A DNA stretch of 64,000 nucleotides from Pieris napi (lineage: Eukaryota; Arthropoda; Insecta; Lepidoptera; Pieridae). A model generated the notes under the pieces. That model searched no databases. It was not told where the DNA came from and worked only from the letters and a program-made list of their open reading frames with translations. A program made the position numbers and the translations under genes. Location: assembly GCF_905475465.1 (NCBI RefSeq), contig NC_062240.1, forward strand, positions 9,811,001-9,875,000, read 5' to 3'. Below are positions 13,801 through 28,800 of the stretch, piece by piece (positions within the stretch are counted from its first letter, which is position 1; the number at the start of each line of letters is the position of its first letter).

Positions 13801-16800
13801 TTATTCATATACTTAGGTAAACAAGTACACTTATGAACGTCAGAAATTTTATTACCAGTTCGCAAGTCAAGGGCTTAGAGCGGGCAAGAAGAACTGGCAA
13901 GAAACTTTCCGGCACTCATTTTAATCTCTAAGTTTTGAGCCATACAAATGGTTTGAACTGGAGCAGATCAATACCAAGTATAAGGATCATTAAAATATTC
14001 GTCAAATTTATAAAAAGCTTTATTGATTAATTTACTTTCAACGAGACCTTTGAATTTATTTAGTAATAATTCTCTAATTTCGCTTGGAAGTTTGTTGTAA
14101 AAACGAATTTCTCAATTCATACAAGGAGTGGTTTATCTTCTGGAACCTGGTTGGTCGTACACTTTAAAAATTAGTGTTTCAAGTATTATACTGGTGAAAG
14201 TCACCATTTGTTTTAAAATCGTTTATTGCTTTTTGTACATACAACGATATCGATATCACGTGATATTGGCTCATCTTCCTTTCAACTAGAGCTTAATTGA
14301 GAGCATCTTATCTAATTGTATAATCCTAACGGTAATCAATAGATTGAGACAATTAGGTATGTTAAATGCAAATCAAACCGGACTGAACATGATTTTAGCT
14401 CCAGCTACGACTAGTTTTATACAAAATTTTCAATAAAATTTATTGTTACATTTTAGTTCCTTTACTATTATAATTGTCCGCGTTATCTGAAAATACGCGA
14501 GAAAGTCTACGCGTTCCCCGAAATAAAGCAGATGATGAAACCGTATGAGGGGTTGTATGAATTCCTGAACACGAAGACTGATGTCAACATCACCACACCG
14601 GAAGATGCATTTTATTTAGACAACCTAGTTCAGGCATTTGTAAGCAAAATTATTATATCAATAGAAAAAGTTTTCATTTATCAAAGTATTTTTGAGCAGT
14701 GGTGGCCTAGTGGCTTCAGCGTGCGACTCTCATTCCTGAAGTCGTAGTTTCGATCCCCTGCTGTGCACCAATGGACTTTTTTTCTATTGCTCATTTAACA
14801 TTCGCTCGAACGGTGTAGGAAAACATCGTGAGGAAACCGGCTCGCCTTAGACCCAAAAAGTCGACGTGTGTCCGGCACAGGAGGCTGATCACCTACTTGC
14901 CTATTAGATTGACAAATGATCATGAAACAGATACAGAAATCTGAGTCGCACACCTAAAAAGATGATAGCATCACTGATTTATTTTATTTATATTTGTAGG
15001 AAAATGTTGGTGTACCACCACCCGCGTGGGTAAATGATGTGATGCCACAGATCAAAGAAATAACATTAATCGAATATATCACGCAATTTTACAACAGTGA
15101 AATGATTCGACTATCAGCAGGTAAAAAAGCCTTGCGCATATCTATTAAAAACTTAATACGAAATAATATGTTTTTCTATTACAGGTGTGCTTCTAACGAG
15201 AATAATAAACGCAACAAACAGTAATATCGCTGGCAACAAAGATTTACCGAAACTGTGGTTGTTTTCGGCCCATGAGAATAATGTGGCTGCCTTTATGTCA
15301 GCCGTCAGAGTGTTTAAGCCACATCAACCGATGTATGGAGCTACGATATCACTCGAATTTAGAAGAAATCGCATAACTGGCCAGTATGGGTTTACGGTAC
15401 GATTTATGTTTTTACCGGCGTACACCGAGGAAATTCTGTCTGTGAAATTTCAACGTAAAAACGTTAGATATTATATTACTAGAGTTTTATATTATTAAGG
15501 ACAACAGAAAATATTTATACGCCATAATAAGTTATTTATTTAGGTTAAAAATTACATATTAGTAATACCTTTGTTTATTATGTAAATAATAATTATTATT
15601 AAATATAGAAACTGCTAATCAGATCTTCTGAGTATAAAAAGAAATAAAAAATAACATTCGTTTTGTAATTAGACGAGTGGCGCTACAATCATTTTAGCCG
15701 GTTTCCTCACGATATTTTCCTTCACTCTTTGATCAAATGGTTAATGCGCACATAGACATAATGTCCATTGGTGCACTGCCGGGGATCGAACCTACGACAT
15801 CAAATATCTATAATTAGCAGATCATCAATTCGGTTGAATGGTTAGAATATAGTTTTTTTTTTAATTTTTAGAATAACTATTTAAAAAATTGTTACTCTTA
15901 TAGGCCGTCTACGCTACAGATGTCAACTCAGGAAAGCCTGGCGTCGTGCTACCAATAGAAGGCTGTGGAGGGCAGCCATTTTGTGATTATGATACATTCA
16001 TAAACCTCACAAAAGATTACGTTATATCGCTTAGTGATTTCAAAAAACAATGCTTTCTACCTGTTTCATAGATTTCAAAATTTGAATCAAAACGTGTAGC
16101 GACTCAGTTTTGTAATTTTTAAAAACAATATTTGCATGCATATATTTCGTACGTCATAGAAACAACGGTGTTGATTGTACACGCCCTAAACTAGACAAAA
16201 TAAATGCAACCGGTCAATAAAATACATACTTTTTTACAAATTTAAAGATAATATCATTTCCTTTTAATGATTAATTAAAAGAATGCATTGCGTGGGACTA
16301 GAAATTCTGTTAACACATCACAATTAAACGGTATCCTTAATCGTTTCGTTGTTTTACTTTACCAAGTCTCTTCCTAACATTACGAGGCTTAGCACTGTAA
16401 GTATCGGATGGATTTGGCCCTTTAACTTGGCTGGATAAAACTCAAAATAATATGAACTTTTGACAACTTTTTTGAGTGCGATTATTATGTTACTTATTAC
16501 GACATACTTATATAAATAAAAGCTCCTGTGATAGATAATTTAGTGTTTTAATAACATATCCTACTTATGATAACAAATGTAAGACACTAAGAAAATTTCT
16601 TCAAAACGTATTATTAGAAATAAATTTGTTAATTTTGATTATTAAAAGAAAACATTAAATAAGGGGGCCGCCCTTATTTCATCATATTAAAGTCTATTAA
16701 TATACATGTTAATTATTTATCATTACACAAGATTTATCTTTCACCTTAAATTTTGAATGAGAGAATACATAGCTACTGATTAGATATGATTAATACTGCA

Positions 16801-19800
16801 ATTAAACCAATGTTATACAAACGAACGACTTTGCATGAGCTATTACCGTGTTCATGTTGAATAGTCAATTAATATAGAAATGTAGTGTTCTGGGTACATT
16901 AGTGTTATGAAAATGGTTCGTTTGCATAGTGTCTTATGTATTAAGTAAGTATTTTATTTATTTTAAAATAAAATACGAGAGTTATATAACAATACATCAA
17001 ACTTTACAACAAAAAAATTAGATTGTAGAAAAAAAAAAGCCAAACAATTACATTAATAGGGAAAATCTATTTGTATATAGAATCACGTATATAGCTCTGT
17101 TATGTAGGGTTTCCAAGGAAACGTATGAAATGAAAAATATTTGTTTGAATACAGTATCAGACTTTGCATGCATTCCTCAACCCTAAGCTCTCCGAATCAC
17201 AGTAGCGAACAATGAATTTAATTATGTTCGCTATTGACAGTTGCTCTTACGGTGAAAGTTCAGGCAGGCACAGAAGCCTGATCTAGGTGAACAGGGAGTA
17301 TCTTGATATAAAGAGTTATCAATGTAACAGATCCAAGGATGGCTATTAACCATAATAGGTTGTATTATCCAGTTATCAGTAAATTGAAGGTTTAAATTCT
17401 TCTTTTTTCATTAAAACTCACACCATTCATTGTGAACTTTAAATTGGCAAAAAAGGCACACAAAAACTTACTTTAAAAACTGAATTTTTATGAATGATCA
17501 ATTGCGCATTAGAGATTACGGGACGAGTGTTTTGTTTTTCACTGAGAATTTAAACTTATTTTACAGTTTTTTTTTTCGAAAAAACAATTATGTATTTAGT
17601 CGTTTCGCCTACCTAACAGTATATGTTAAACCAAGGCGTACTATGATGCTTGAATCAATCGTAAATATGATAATGTTAAAGACTGTGAAACAATTTTCTT
17701 ATATATAGTTTGACCCATCCTTTATCTTCCCCTCAATAGACTGTAAGTAGTGTTTAAATATCCTATGAGTAAATTAGTTTAGACTTTTATGACCCATTAG
17801 TGGTATGTTAGGCTAGATCGCAATGTTTACCGATGAAGAGACTTTAGAAAATATATATAGTTTGACAAAAGTCACGACGAGATATAATATTAGATACAAT
17901 TTGGAATACGCTAAGAAACAGATATTTCCATATTTTTTTACGGATCAGAGTCCTGGTCAATTCGTGCAGCGGACTCAAAAAGATATAGGCATTCTCAACT
18001 AACTAAAAATCACCACAAGACTGTCGACTATCATTTACAAATATGTAGGTGCTTAGCTACTTTGGCCATATTTCCAGTAGAAAACCAAATAGTCTCGACA
18101 AGTTGGTAATGGTAGGGAGGAGCGTTGGCAGGGGAAGTCGGGGTCGATCGCGTACCCGTTGGTCTGACCAGGTAAAGACAATAATGGGTCTCAACATCCC
18201 TAATGCACGGAGACAAGCTGAGGATAGAGTGGTGTGGAGACAGCAAGTCGACGTATCGATTAGGGCTAAAACAAGCACGACCTTCAGTAATGAAGTTTGC
18301 GAAGAAGAAGAGAAGAAACAGATACACTGTTCAATAGAAACTATTACACACTAGTTATAAATACTTATACGATATTTTACATTCAAACGAACAAACGATT
18401 GCTTCAAGTGCATATTGCATTCAATACTGTGGGATAAATTCGGATCCATTGTAGTATCGAGTCATTGATGAAAAATTGTATTTATATAAAAATATAATAC
18501 GATTCTAAATAGAATGTAATCTACATAGAGGCGACGATAAAATCTCAACATCCCATTCAAATTGACGTTGACAAGGGCGTAGCCGGGGAGTCAGTGTAGC
18601 AGATAGCAAATTACTGTGTCGGTGTGTAAATAGATACGGTACAATCGATTGGATCAAGTCAATCAAAAAGGCCTAGTGCGAGACACAATGGCACTTAACG
18701 TTTACGAGAACGATAAACTGTAAGGCGCAATACCTAGACTTGTGTTGGCATTTTCAACTATTATGTTAAGACAGAAAATACCTAAAGAATGAAAAGAAAC
18801 CATAAGTTATAAACGTCCCAACAATTGTATTGCCGCTTTAATTTCCAAGAGCTATGATTGTACTTGAATAAAACCGGCACTAGGCACTCTACCAGGTCGC
18901 ATCGACCGTGAATCCGGCATACGTACAGTGGGACAGCACTTCGCGACTCGTGCACTTCCGGACTTGCATCCAACAATATATTTGTGATATGATTCAATAA
19001 TTTATTATGTGCAGCATCAAGTGATCGATACAAATCAATATTGTTTTAAACACAATGTAGAGTTGTCAGTCCGGCAAAGGAAAATGTAAGTGCATTAGAA
19101 GAATATTTCGTATGGAATTTTTGATATTACGATGTTGCGCACACGTTTGTAATTGAGGTACCTGTTACGTGTAAGGTTCATATTAGGTGCAAATATACAA
19201 TAATTGGTTTCTTTATGTACAATTTATTATATGATTGGTTGCATGGCAATGATATTAGTACGCCAATATTTCTAATAAAATAAAGTAATCAAACCGTTTC
19301 TATAATAGGATAAGAGTGTATTCGTGTGGTAACGCATAAGAAATGTATTTCTAATAATTAAATATAATTAATATTTACATTTTAATACTTTAATCATAAC
19401 AAATATATTTACAATTTTATTTTCTTTTATAGTATTTACAATATTCTTAACCTAAATAGTAATAATAAAATAATTAAAAATTAATGAAAAGAAAATTAAA
19501 ACAACTTTAAAAAGTTTGGTCTCTGGGACAGCGTACTTTTAACGCTGGCAGCATTATTAATATATTACATATACCTCAGGCATATTTCAAAAAGGAACAG
19601 CTAAAATACAGAAAATCTTAACATGTACCTAATTTATGTTGTATTTTTGATATATTCTCAATGATAATAAGGGCATAATGTTTTTTATAGGAAAGAGGGC
19701 GGTCGCGAGGAGGTGCCGACCAACGCGGATCAGATGACATCAAGCATGCGCACTGAACATACCTGCTGTTGTCTTGGCGTGTTGGTGGGAGTCTCGCTCA

Positions 19801-22800
19801 TAGCCGGTACGTTCGTGGCATAATATTACCAAAAGACCAATTACGTGATATATTTCGAGAGACAAATTTAATAATGAATAGTCGAGTGTGCAATAAGTAT
19901 TTGTCTTTATTGTTACATGCATAAGACCCCCTGGAAGACTGTAAAAAGGAAGAACACGCAAGTATCAGTTCGATGCATTCATAGCAAGCTCCTTTAACAC
20001 AATTGCAGGCAATAAACAATCCTTAACCGGAAAACGACGCATGATACCCATATACGTAACAAGTGCCCATCAAGGATGAAGATGATGGAATGATGGAGCC
20101 CCTCGAGATCTAAGAATAGACCTGTCACTATTAAATCTCACCCTTGATACGTCACTTTTGTAATTGAATAATGCTTGCTACAACAAAGTAGCGGTTATAT
20201 TATATTTTTTGGAAACTACTTTAGTTTTCAAAAGCGGTTTTGGAGTCCAAAAACTACGTTAGCAAAACTTTTATTTCTGTAAAAGTCTGGTTTGATTTGT
20301 GTTCATAGTTTCTAAATATAAAAATAAAATGTGTTTATTATGGAACATAAGATACATGTATCACTTATTCCACGTCATTAAATTTGAATTTGTAGGCATC
20401 CCTACTCATCGGCAAAGAAGACAAGAGGGTGTAGGCCGAGAGAAAAAGCCGGCGTAAAAATACTCTCGGTACTCTTTTTCTTCAAGTACGCATAGCAATA
20501 ACTACTCGAAGAAAACTTTTAGTTAGAAAATCATAATACCACTTTAATAGTGCTTTAGCTGTATTATTGAATCGTTAATACGCTATTGTCTCTTTTCAGC
20601 CCTCGTAGCTGTCATCCTAATGAAGGATAACACTGTCGAGGTAACAATACTACGACAAGTTCACGTGGTAAGATTAATTTAAATATACTTTATTTAGAAT
20701 ACAATTTACACTTGATGTTAAGTGATAACTGCCGCCCGTAGACACTCACATTTCTAAAGGGCTCATGAGTGCGCTGCCGGCCTTTTAAGAATTGGTACGT
20801 TTTTTTCTTGAAGGACCCTAAGTACCCTGAATTGATTCGGAAATATTTCAGTGAGCAGCTGGTTCCACATGGTGGCGGTAAAAAATCGCCCAGTTGTGGA
20901 ACGACGTAAGTCGAGGTGATACGGATGGAACTTCGTATTCTGCCTTGACGTCCGAAGACGAATGAATACTTTCCTTAGCTTTTGTTTTCGCTCCGTTTTT
21001 TGTATTGATTGTACTTTTTAGTTTATAAGGAATTTGTACAGTATACCCCTTCAGGCACCAGGCAACCCTTAGTGGTTTTGTAGTGTTTATTACACAGTTT
21101 ATTTATAATGTTTAAGCAATAAAAAATAACATACAGAGATATCTGAAGCTAAGTATAAGTTAAAAATTATCAATCATATCTTAAAGAGTATCTATTCGTT
21201 ACGATATATAAAATAGCTAACTTTTCAGTGATTTGTATGCAGCAATTTATATTTAATTGCTATATATTGCATTCAATTGATAACTAATTCCAGTTGATGT
21301 CTCACGGCGAGCGCACTCCGAACGAGCATGAACTCTCAATGTTGGGGACACCACCGCCTGACCACGTCTTTGTTCCATACGGAGCTGGTGCTTTGACTAA
21401 TGTAAGTCATTAAAGTAAGATACGAGGAGGAAATGGTTATAAAATATAAGTCACCATAAATCTTAAAATCCTAGGCAAAGTTTTAATATATAGATTATTA
21501 CATCCAACTGTATGTTGATACTTTTATATAAAATCATTGTGGATTAAAAAAAATAGAAGAACACACGTAGATAACTATGTTTCAGGAAGGAAAAATGTTG
21601 ACATACGAAATGGGTGCTCTTCTTCGTAAACGATACAATGATTTCATGGGACCGTATTACATAGCTGGTATGTAACTCAATCATTCTAATAGGCTATATA
21701 ACTCTTGTGGTCTCTGGCAGAATGACCAGCGCTGTGGAACACGTCTGCTTCACAGCATAATGCTGAGCCAGAGCCAATTACAACACACACACACATTACA
21801 CACTTAAAATGTACCTAATTCTTTTTTTTCTTTCCGTAACTTTTTGTAATTTTTTTTTATTATAATTATTTTATGTTTATGTGTGTGTGTTTCGTTAGTA
21901 ATAAGTAACGATCAACTTTTAAAATATATACTATGAAGGATTAATCAGACTAAGTGTGAATGTATAAAATATAATAAAGATAATTTTCCAATGTCCAAGA
22001 AATGTTCACAAAATTCAAATGACACACTGATTACAGATAACACTATGGTCATAGCATCTGATACGAGGTTAAGTAAAATGACAGCTCTGTTGATATCAGC
22101 TGGTTTATGGCCTCCGCCACCAGAACAAAAGTGGAATGATACATTAATGTGGCAGCCAGTCTCATACATATATCCCACGAGAAATGAAGATTTCGTAAGT
22201 GTATTGTTATAGATTTTTTTATATATTATATATGTTATTATTAATGCAACAGTAAAACCTTTTTTTAAGCGATTTTGATTTTTTTATGGACTTTAACTTT
22301 TGACTGTTTTACGCTTCACTAAATAAAGACTATATGACCATTTATTAATTTAGGACTAAGCCACTTAAATATTGGCATTACAGACATAAGCTAGACTATT
22401 TTTGTCTCTAGTAACACTATACCAACCACGACTGGTAACCTAATGTTCGACAAGAAATTTATTTTATTATACCCACGCGATTAAAGAACAATTAATAGGA
22501 ATCTCTAAAAATTTCAGTTGCAATATGAAGACAATTGTCCTAGATATGGGCAAGAAAAACAAAGACTCTTAAAGGCATACATGGAAGAGGGTCTATTGGC
22601 GCCATATAAGGACTTATTTAATAAAGTTGCACATCTCACTGGCACAAATTTTTCTACACCCCAAGACGCGTATCACCTAAGCAATTTGTTTTTAATACAG
22701 GTAACTGTTTTTAAACATATTATTTTACCAAAATCAGTAAAACGATTTTGAAATCTGTTTTGAATTTCTTCGTTTCAATATTTTCGTAATAGAATATATA

Positions 22801-25800
22801 TATCAATCTAGACTTTATACGATTTTTATAGACTCAAAATAAATATTTATTGACCTTGTTTACAGGAAGACATTAAAGTACCAAATCCGAAATGGGCTAA
22901 GCACGTCAAAAGAAAATTATTAGATGTAGCTAGATTGGAATATATGATGATGTTTCAAAATAATCTACTCAGGAAACTTAGTGGAGGTATACTTCCCTAT
23001 TCATCTATTACACTACTTTGATTTTTATAGCAAGCAAATCTTGTAAGTAAAAATATTAACTATTATTTCTGTACATATGTGAAAAGCGTTCCAGTTGACA
23101 CAGTTTCTGCCTTCTTGTATATTTATTGAAGTGAAACTTCTTTATCGGGGTTGGAAAAAAATTTAGTGTAACATTTTTTCGTTACGCGTCACATTTTTCC
23201 GCTACGCGCCATCTTTTGAAGTGAAACTTCTTTATCAACGTATGGGAGAAATTTTGTAGCAGGTTACGCGCCATGTTGCTTTTTGAAGTCAAACTTCTTT
23301 ATCGGCGTTGGAAAAAAATTTACACACATTTTTCGGTTTAGCGCCATCTTTTTCTTGTCCCTACCACGGTTGATCCGAAGAGATTCGAAGCCATTAGTAA
23401 CAAAAATATATAATAACGATAACAATGATAGTAATACTAATAATTCTATTACATTTAAAGAAATTCTGTAATAATCTTAGTACTACATAGTAGTACAGTA
23501 ATAAGTTAAAATGAAATAATTGTATTTGTATTCATGTCTATGATAATAAAAGCCTTTTGTTAAACTTTATCTAATTTAACTTTTAATCAATTTCTGTAAA
23601 GTTGCATATAGTAGATCATTTTTCGAAAAATAAGGTCATAAAGAAGTTTCACTTCTTACGTGTGTACACCTAGTACACGCACACATTTTTTTTTTAAAGT
23701 TGGACCCAATAATCAGTGCCTAAGATAGTGACAAAGTTGTAGTTTTAATCAGAGTTTTTTTCAAGGTGCATTACTAAAGCAAATAATAAAAGAGGCGGAA
23801 TCAAAGACAGTGGAATCGAATAGCCCAGCGGTAATCGTTCGTATCGGGACCCCTGTATCTGTGGCTGCTTTGCTATCAGCTTGTGTGGGTCCTCCGCCAC
23901 GACTACCCGACCCAGGAGCAGCCTTGTTATTTGAGTTACACGAAAAACTACCTTCTGCTAAGAAGACCGATCAAAAAAGTTTACCGGATGGACAGAAATA
24001 TGGATTTAAGGTAACTGTTACTTGCTGGACATAGAAATTGTGGGTCATTCAATTACAATTTCTATGATGAAAATAGATAATGCTTACAAAAACATTCCTT
24101 AAAGTATTTAAGTCAAATTAGTACCATTTTTTATTAGTAGGTACAATTATGAACATATAAATTAAACTTTAAGGTTTTTTACATAATTTTATTTAGATAA
24201 AAAATAGCCCCTAGTGGATTCCTTTCGCTTTAAAGTTTAAGTAGTTCTTCTTACCCGCTCTACGCCCTTGACTTGCGAACTGGTAGTAAATGTAAATTTA
24301 CGATTAATTTAACTTGAGTTAAGTGTACTTGGTTACCCACTTGAATAAAGATATTTTGAGTTTGAGTTTAATAGCGTACATTTATTTCAGATCTATTATT
24401 GGGATGACGACTCCGCTGAACCGCGTCTTATGGAAGTACCTGGGTGCAACGCGTTTTGTCCCCTCGATACGTTCAAAGACTCGACCAAATATATTGTTTC
24501 CTTAGATTATAAGAAAGACTGTGAAGTTGTTCCTACTTAGGATAGGAGATTGTCCAAATCTGTCTTGCTACATATTAAATAAATTATTACATAAAAATCG
24601 CAACAAGATGTTATTTTGGATTCGTCTAGGTTGTCTGGAAGAAACTGCTTTTGACAGTAAAACCACCCATTTATATCTTTTGTCTTCTTGTTTTGTGACA
24701 TTGTGATGTGTTATGATCTGATGAAGTGTTATTATTATACTAAGTTACTAATACTTAGTTATATTTTTTTTATTAAAAGTATTTTTTGTAAACAGATGTG
24801 GACATCCCCCGTGCCTATCTTTTGGTAGATTAGATTAAACAATTGGCTTGTTCCTATTTATCTCGTGTGTATTAAAGGCGATTTAAAAAAGTATTTGTGA
24901 TTTTAGTTGAACCTAAATAAGATATATAATTGCAATACGCAAAGATCCGACCTACAAATCATGTGAAAATTATATTTTTTTAACCAATGATAATAATAAT
25001 TAACAATAAAATAGTTCCTTACCTTCATCAATCTTGAGTCCCGTTTCATCGGTGGGAATGTTCTTAGATATATCTTCGAATGTTTCAGCACCCCAACATT
25101 GTACGCCGCGTAGTTTGAGATACTCTGCTATCAATGCTGCTATATGGAGCTGGCAACACATTGCCTGAAAAATAAAATTAAGAATATTAAAAAAATTATA
25201 CTGAAGTAATATATTCCCGTTTTCATTCGTTACTGTTTCAAGTTGTGGATTTATACTGAAAAGCTGTGTGCTATACATAATAAGTCTTATAAATATAAGC
25301 TGCGTAAATTTACGGGCGTCTCCAGTCCCTACATATATTATGTTCGAACAACGCAATCCCAAGTCTTCAACATCAGTGCCGATATACCTATTCGAAATTA
25401 AGGTTGTGATATTTTTTTTATAGAACATGGAGCAAACAGGCAGAATGCTCACCTGATGTTAAGTGATACCATCAGTGCCGCCCATGGACACTCTCAATGC
25501 CAAAGGGCTCGCGAGTGCGTTGCCGTTGTTAGCGTTGGCGGTAAAAGTATTAAATAGAATGCTAATACCAGGAAATTAACTAATTGTTGAGACAATCATT
25601 AAAGTTACGTATTTAGCTTCTACGTGGTTACACTAGATATCTCTTATAGTCTATCAAACTCTATCACAAGAGAAAATGAGTTCTGTTAATGGAGCTCCAC
25701 AAAAACCGGACGTCCAATACCTGCATTATTTCCTATATTATATATGTGCCGCCAGCTTTAATTATACCTATGTTGATAAGAATATACCAGATCTACACAT

Positions 25801-28800
25801 ACATTAAGCTTACGCCTGAATAGACATTTACCTCATCATGATCGCCGTTCCTCGAATGCAAATCAGCAAGTGTCGCAAGCCATGCGTGACGTAAACGGGG
25901 CGTGGCACGACAAGAGGCAGCGAGGGCGAATTGGAGCTCGGATAGTTGAATGCTTCCAGCTCCTGAATACAAATTGGTAATTGTTAAATCTAAAGTGAGA
26001 ATGAGCATAGACATACTTCTGTTTCGAAATCTTGTGCAAGCAGCAATAATTAATTGCTTCGACTTCTTAAAGGGTAAGGATTCGAATTCTTAGTTAACAA
26101 TGTTTGATTTGGTCAGATTTAATAGGCAAACACAAAAGTTGGTCCTTCGAGCCGGATTTTATTGGCATAAATCTACAATATAATTTCTTTTACAGAAATT
26201 CATTATTGTTTTCTATATGTAGAATACGGGGCAAACAGGAAGGCATATTATGTTAAATATATGTTAAATGATACCGCCATCCATGGACTCTCAAAATGCT
26301 AGAAAGCTCGCGAGTGCGTTGTCGGCCTTGTTACCTACAAGGCCGACATATTGCTCTACTACCTTGAATTGGTGATTATAAGAATAGTAAGAAATCAAGT
26401 GCACTACATATAAAAATACAATTTACCTGTTCCCCCTCCCGCAGCACCAGCAAGTCTAGCTCTTGCCCCAACAACTGTGCGTACGCGACGCATTAGTTCA
26501 GCCACCTCGCTTGAAAGACCTAAAATATCAATATGAAAATAAAATTATTATAACGTAAAATATCTACAAATTTTGCTTCTTGAGAAAGAACTTATTTAAA
26601 AAAACTGTACGCGTGTTTGGTTTAAGTCATCGCGTATAAATATTAAATTTCACTTAGTATAGTGTTTCTTCAAGTGTAATCCTCAAGTAAATATAACACG
26701 ATAATTAATCTACTATTGACACATAAAACTAATTAAAAAAAAAACTCTAATTACCTGTCAAATTTATTTGAGTAATTGAGTAATGGAGACATGAGTATCT
26801 CAAAGATTACTAAACTGACTTTGATGAAACTTGGACAGTTGCAAAATACTTGATTTAAGCCAAAAAACAGCTCGATATTTTACTTCCCGTGACATTTGCA
26901 TACAAAATAAATACGTACGTTGAAAACCTAGAGATTTAAATATATCAATTCCAACAATATCATATTTATTCACATATGAAATTAGAAGAATATAAATGCG
27001 CTGGCAGGTTGACCTTTGGACTTTTACAGGTTTTATATGAACATACACGCTACTTAGACAAGGTAAATTAAAACATAGCTAAGGAGGCAACGCTAATAAG
27101 AGTTATTATATATTTATATTTTTATGCTATCATAGATCATGAATTTATTAAAAAAAATTGTTTTAATTACCTGTTCCTTTCATAGCCTTATCCCCTGTGG
27201 CAAAACAGTTGATGACCGAGAGAGATTCTTGAAAACGTTTGCAGTTCAGAGCCGTTGAGTTGTCTAGGAGTTTAGACACCGCAATAATTACCTATGTTAA
27301 AAATATTATATTGTATTTTTAATAATTAATTACGGAAACATGTCATGTGGAACATGGTGTAATGGTTGCAGTTCCATACAAACATTTAGTAAAACAAAAA
27401 ACATGGCGATTAAAAAGAGTGGTGGAGAGTCCGTTCTACGCCCTTGATTTGAGAACTGGCAGTAAATGTAAAATAAGAATCATTTATTTATTTATTACAG
27501 AAATACAATACCTTACAAACTAAATTTGTTTTTCTTTATTGACGTTCATAAGTGTACATTGCATTAACAAAATGAATAAATGATTTTTAAATTTGAATTT
27601 GACTTTAGTTAGAAGTTTAGACTATCACTTTCCATATACACTCTATTCCTATGAAATATTATATTACGGGGGTACTTTATTCTAGTTATTACCCCACTGT
27701 GTTCTGCAGTTCCACACTCATTACACATACACGATTGCCTATAGCCTAAAGCTTATCTCGGTTAAGACTTTTTAATTGGGCTTCGCGGACTGTAAAACTG
27801 TACTACATCACTATGATGTATTGTCAATAGTTTCCGGAGAGTACGCGATTTAGGAATCTTTATACAGAACCCATTTTTTTTTAAATATTCAGAAGCCTAT
27901 GTTCAACGTCGGTGAAATGCTAAAAGAATATTTCAAACCAGACCTGCAGTTTTGGAGCCTATTCATTGCAAATCAAAATCAGATCGTGTAAATTAAATTT
28001 TAACATTGAACTAGATTATTGAATATTCAAGTTAAGTTATAGAAAATAATTTTGTATAACTTAACTAATAAAATAATAACTAATTTTTGGATTACCTGAA
28101 GGTGAACCCTAGTAAGGTTTCCACCCGTAGCATGTTGGAAGTTAGCCCTCATCAGTAAATATAGAGCAGCGGCTGCCTCGCGACGAAGCCACGCCGCTCT
28201 TGCCTCACAAAGCTTCACTACTGCACTTACTATACCCGCGCAGAGTGTGCTGCCACCTGAAAATGTAGACTTAAAATTAAAAACAAACATCCTATACAAA
28301 ATACTTAAATTATTAAAATGTTTTTTGATATATCCTGTTAATTTAAAAAAAGAACCCATTTTTTAAGTCAAGGTCCATAAAACAAAGGCCGCTAATGTTA
28401 AGAATAAAGTGGGAAAACATACTAAGCGCACAGATTGTTTGGCATTTTTTGAATTTCTAAATAATAAAGCAATGTTTATCTAAGCTTCAGCGAGCGACTC
28501 TCATCACTGAGGTCGTAGGTTCAATCCCCGGCTGTGCACCAATGGACTTTCTTTCTATGTGCATTTAACATTCGGTCGAACGGTGAAGGAAACCAAATGG
28601 CTGATCACCTACTTGCCTATTAGATTTACAAATGATCATGAAACAGATACAGAAATCTGAGATCCAGACCTAAAAAGGTTGTAGCGCCACTGATTTTTTT
28701 TTTAAATCATAATGCTGTCCCGAAATTTGCGTGTTACAATAAGCATGGTCACGGGTGGCTAAGTTTTTGGCAATCACAATGACGCAATTAAATTCGAAGC

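Noticed and set aside
16922..16960. Possible first exon of a fourth phosphatase gene
   Set aside because: Only about 11 codons, no convincing signal peptide, and no downstream exon with RHGxRxP before gene 3.
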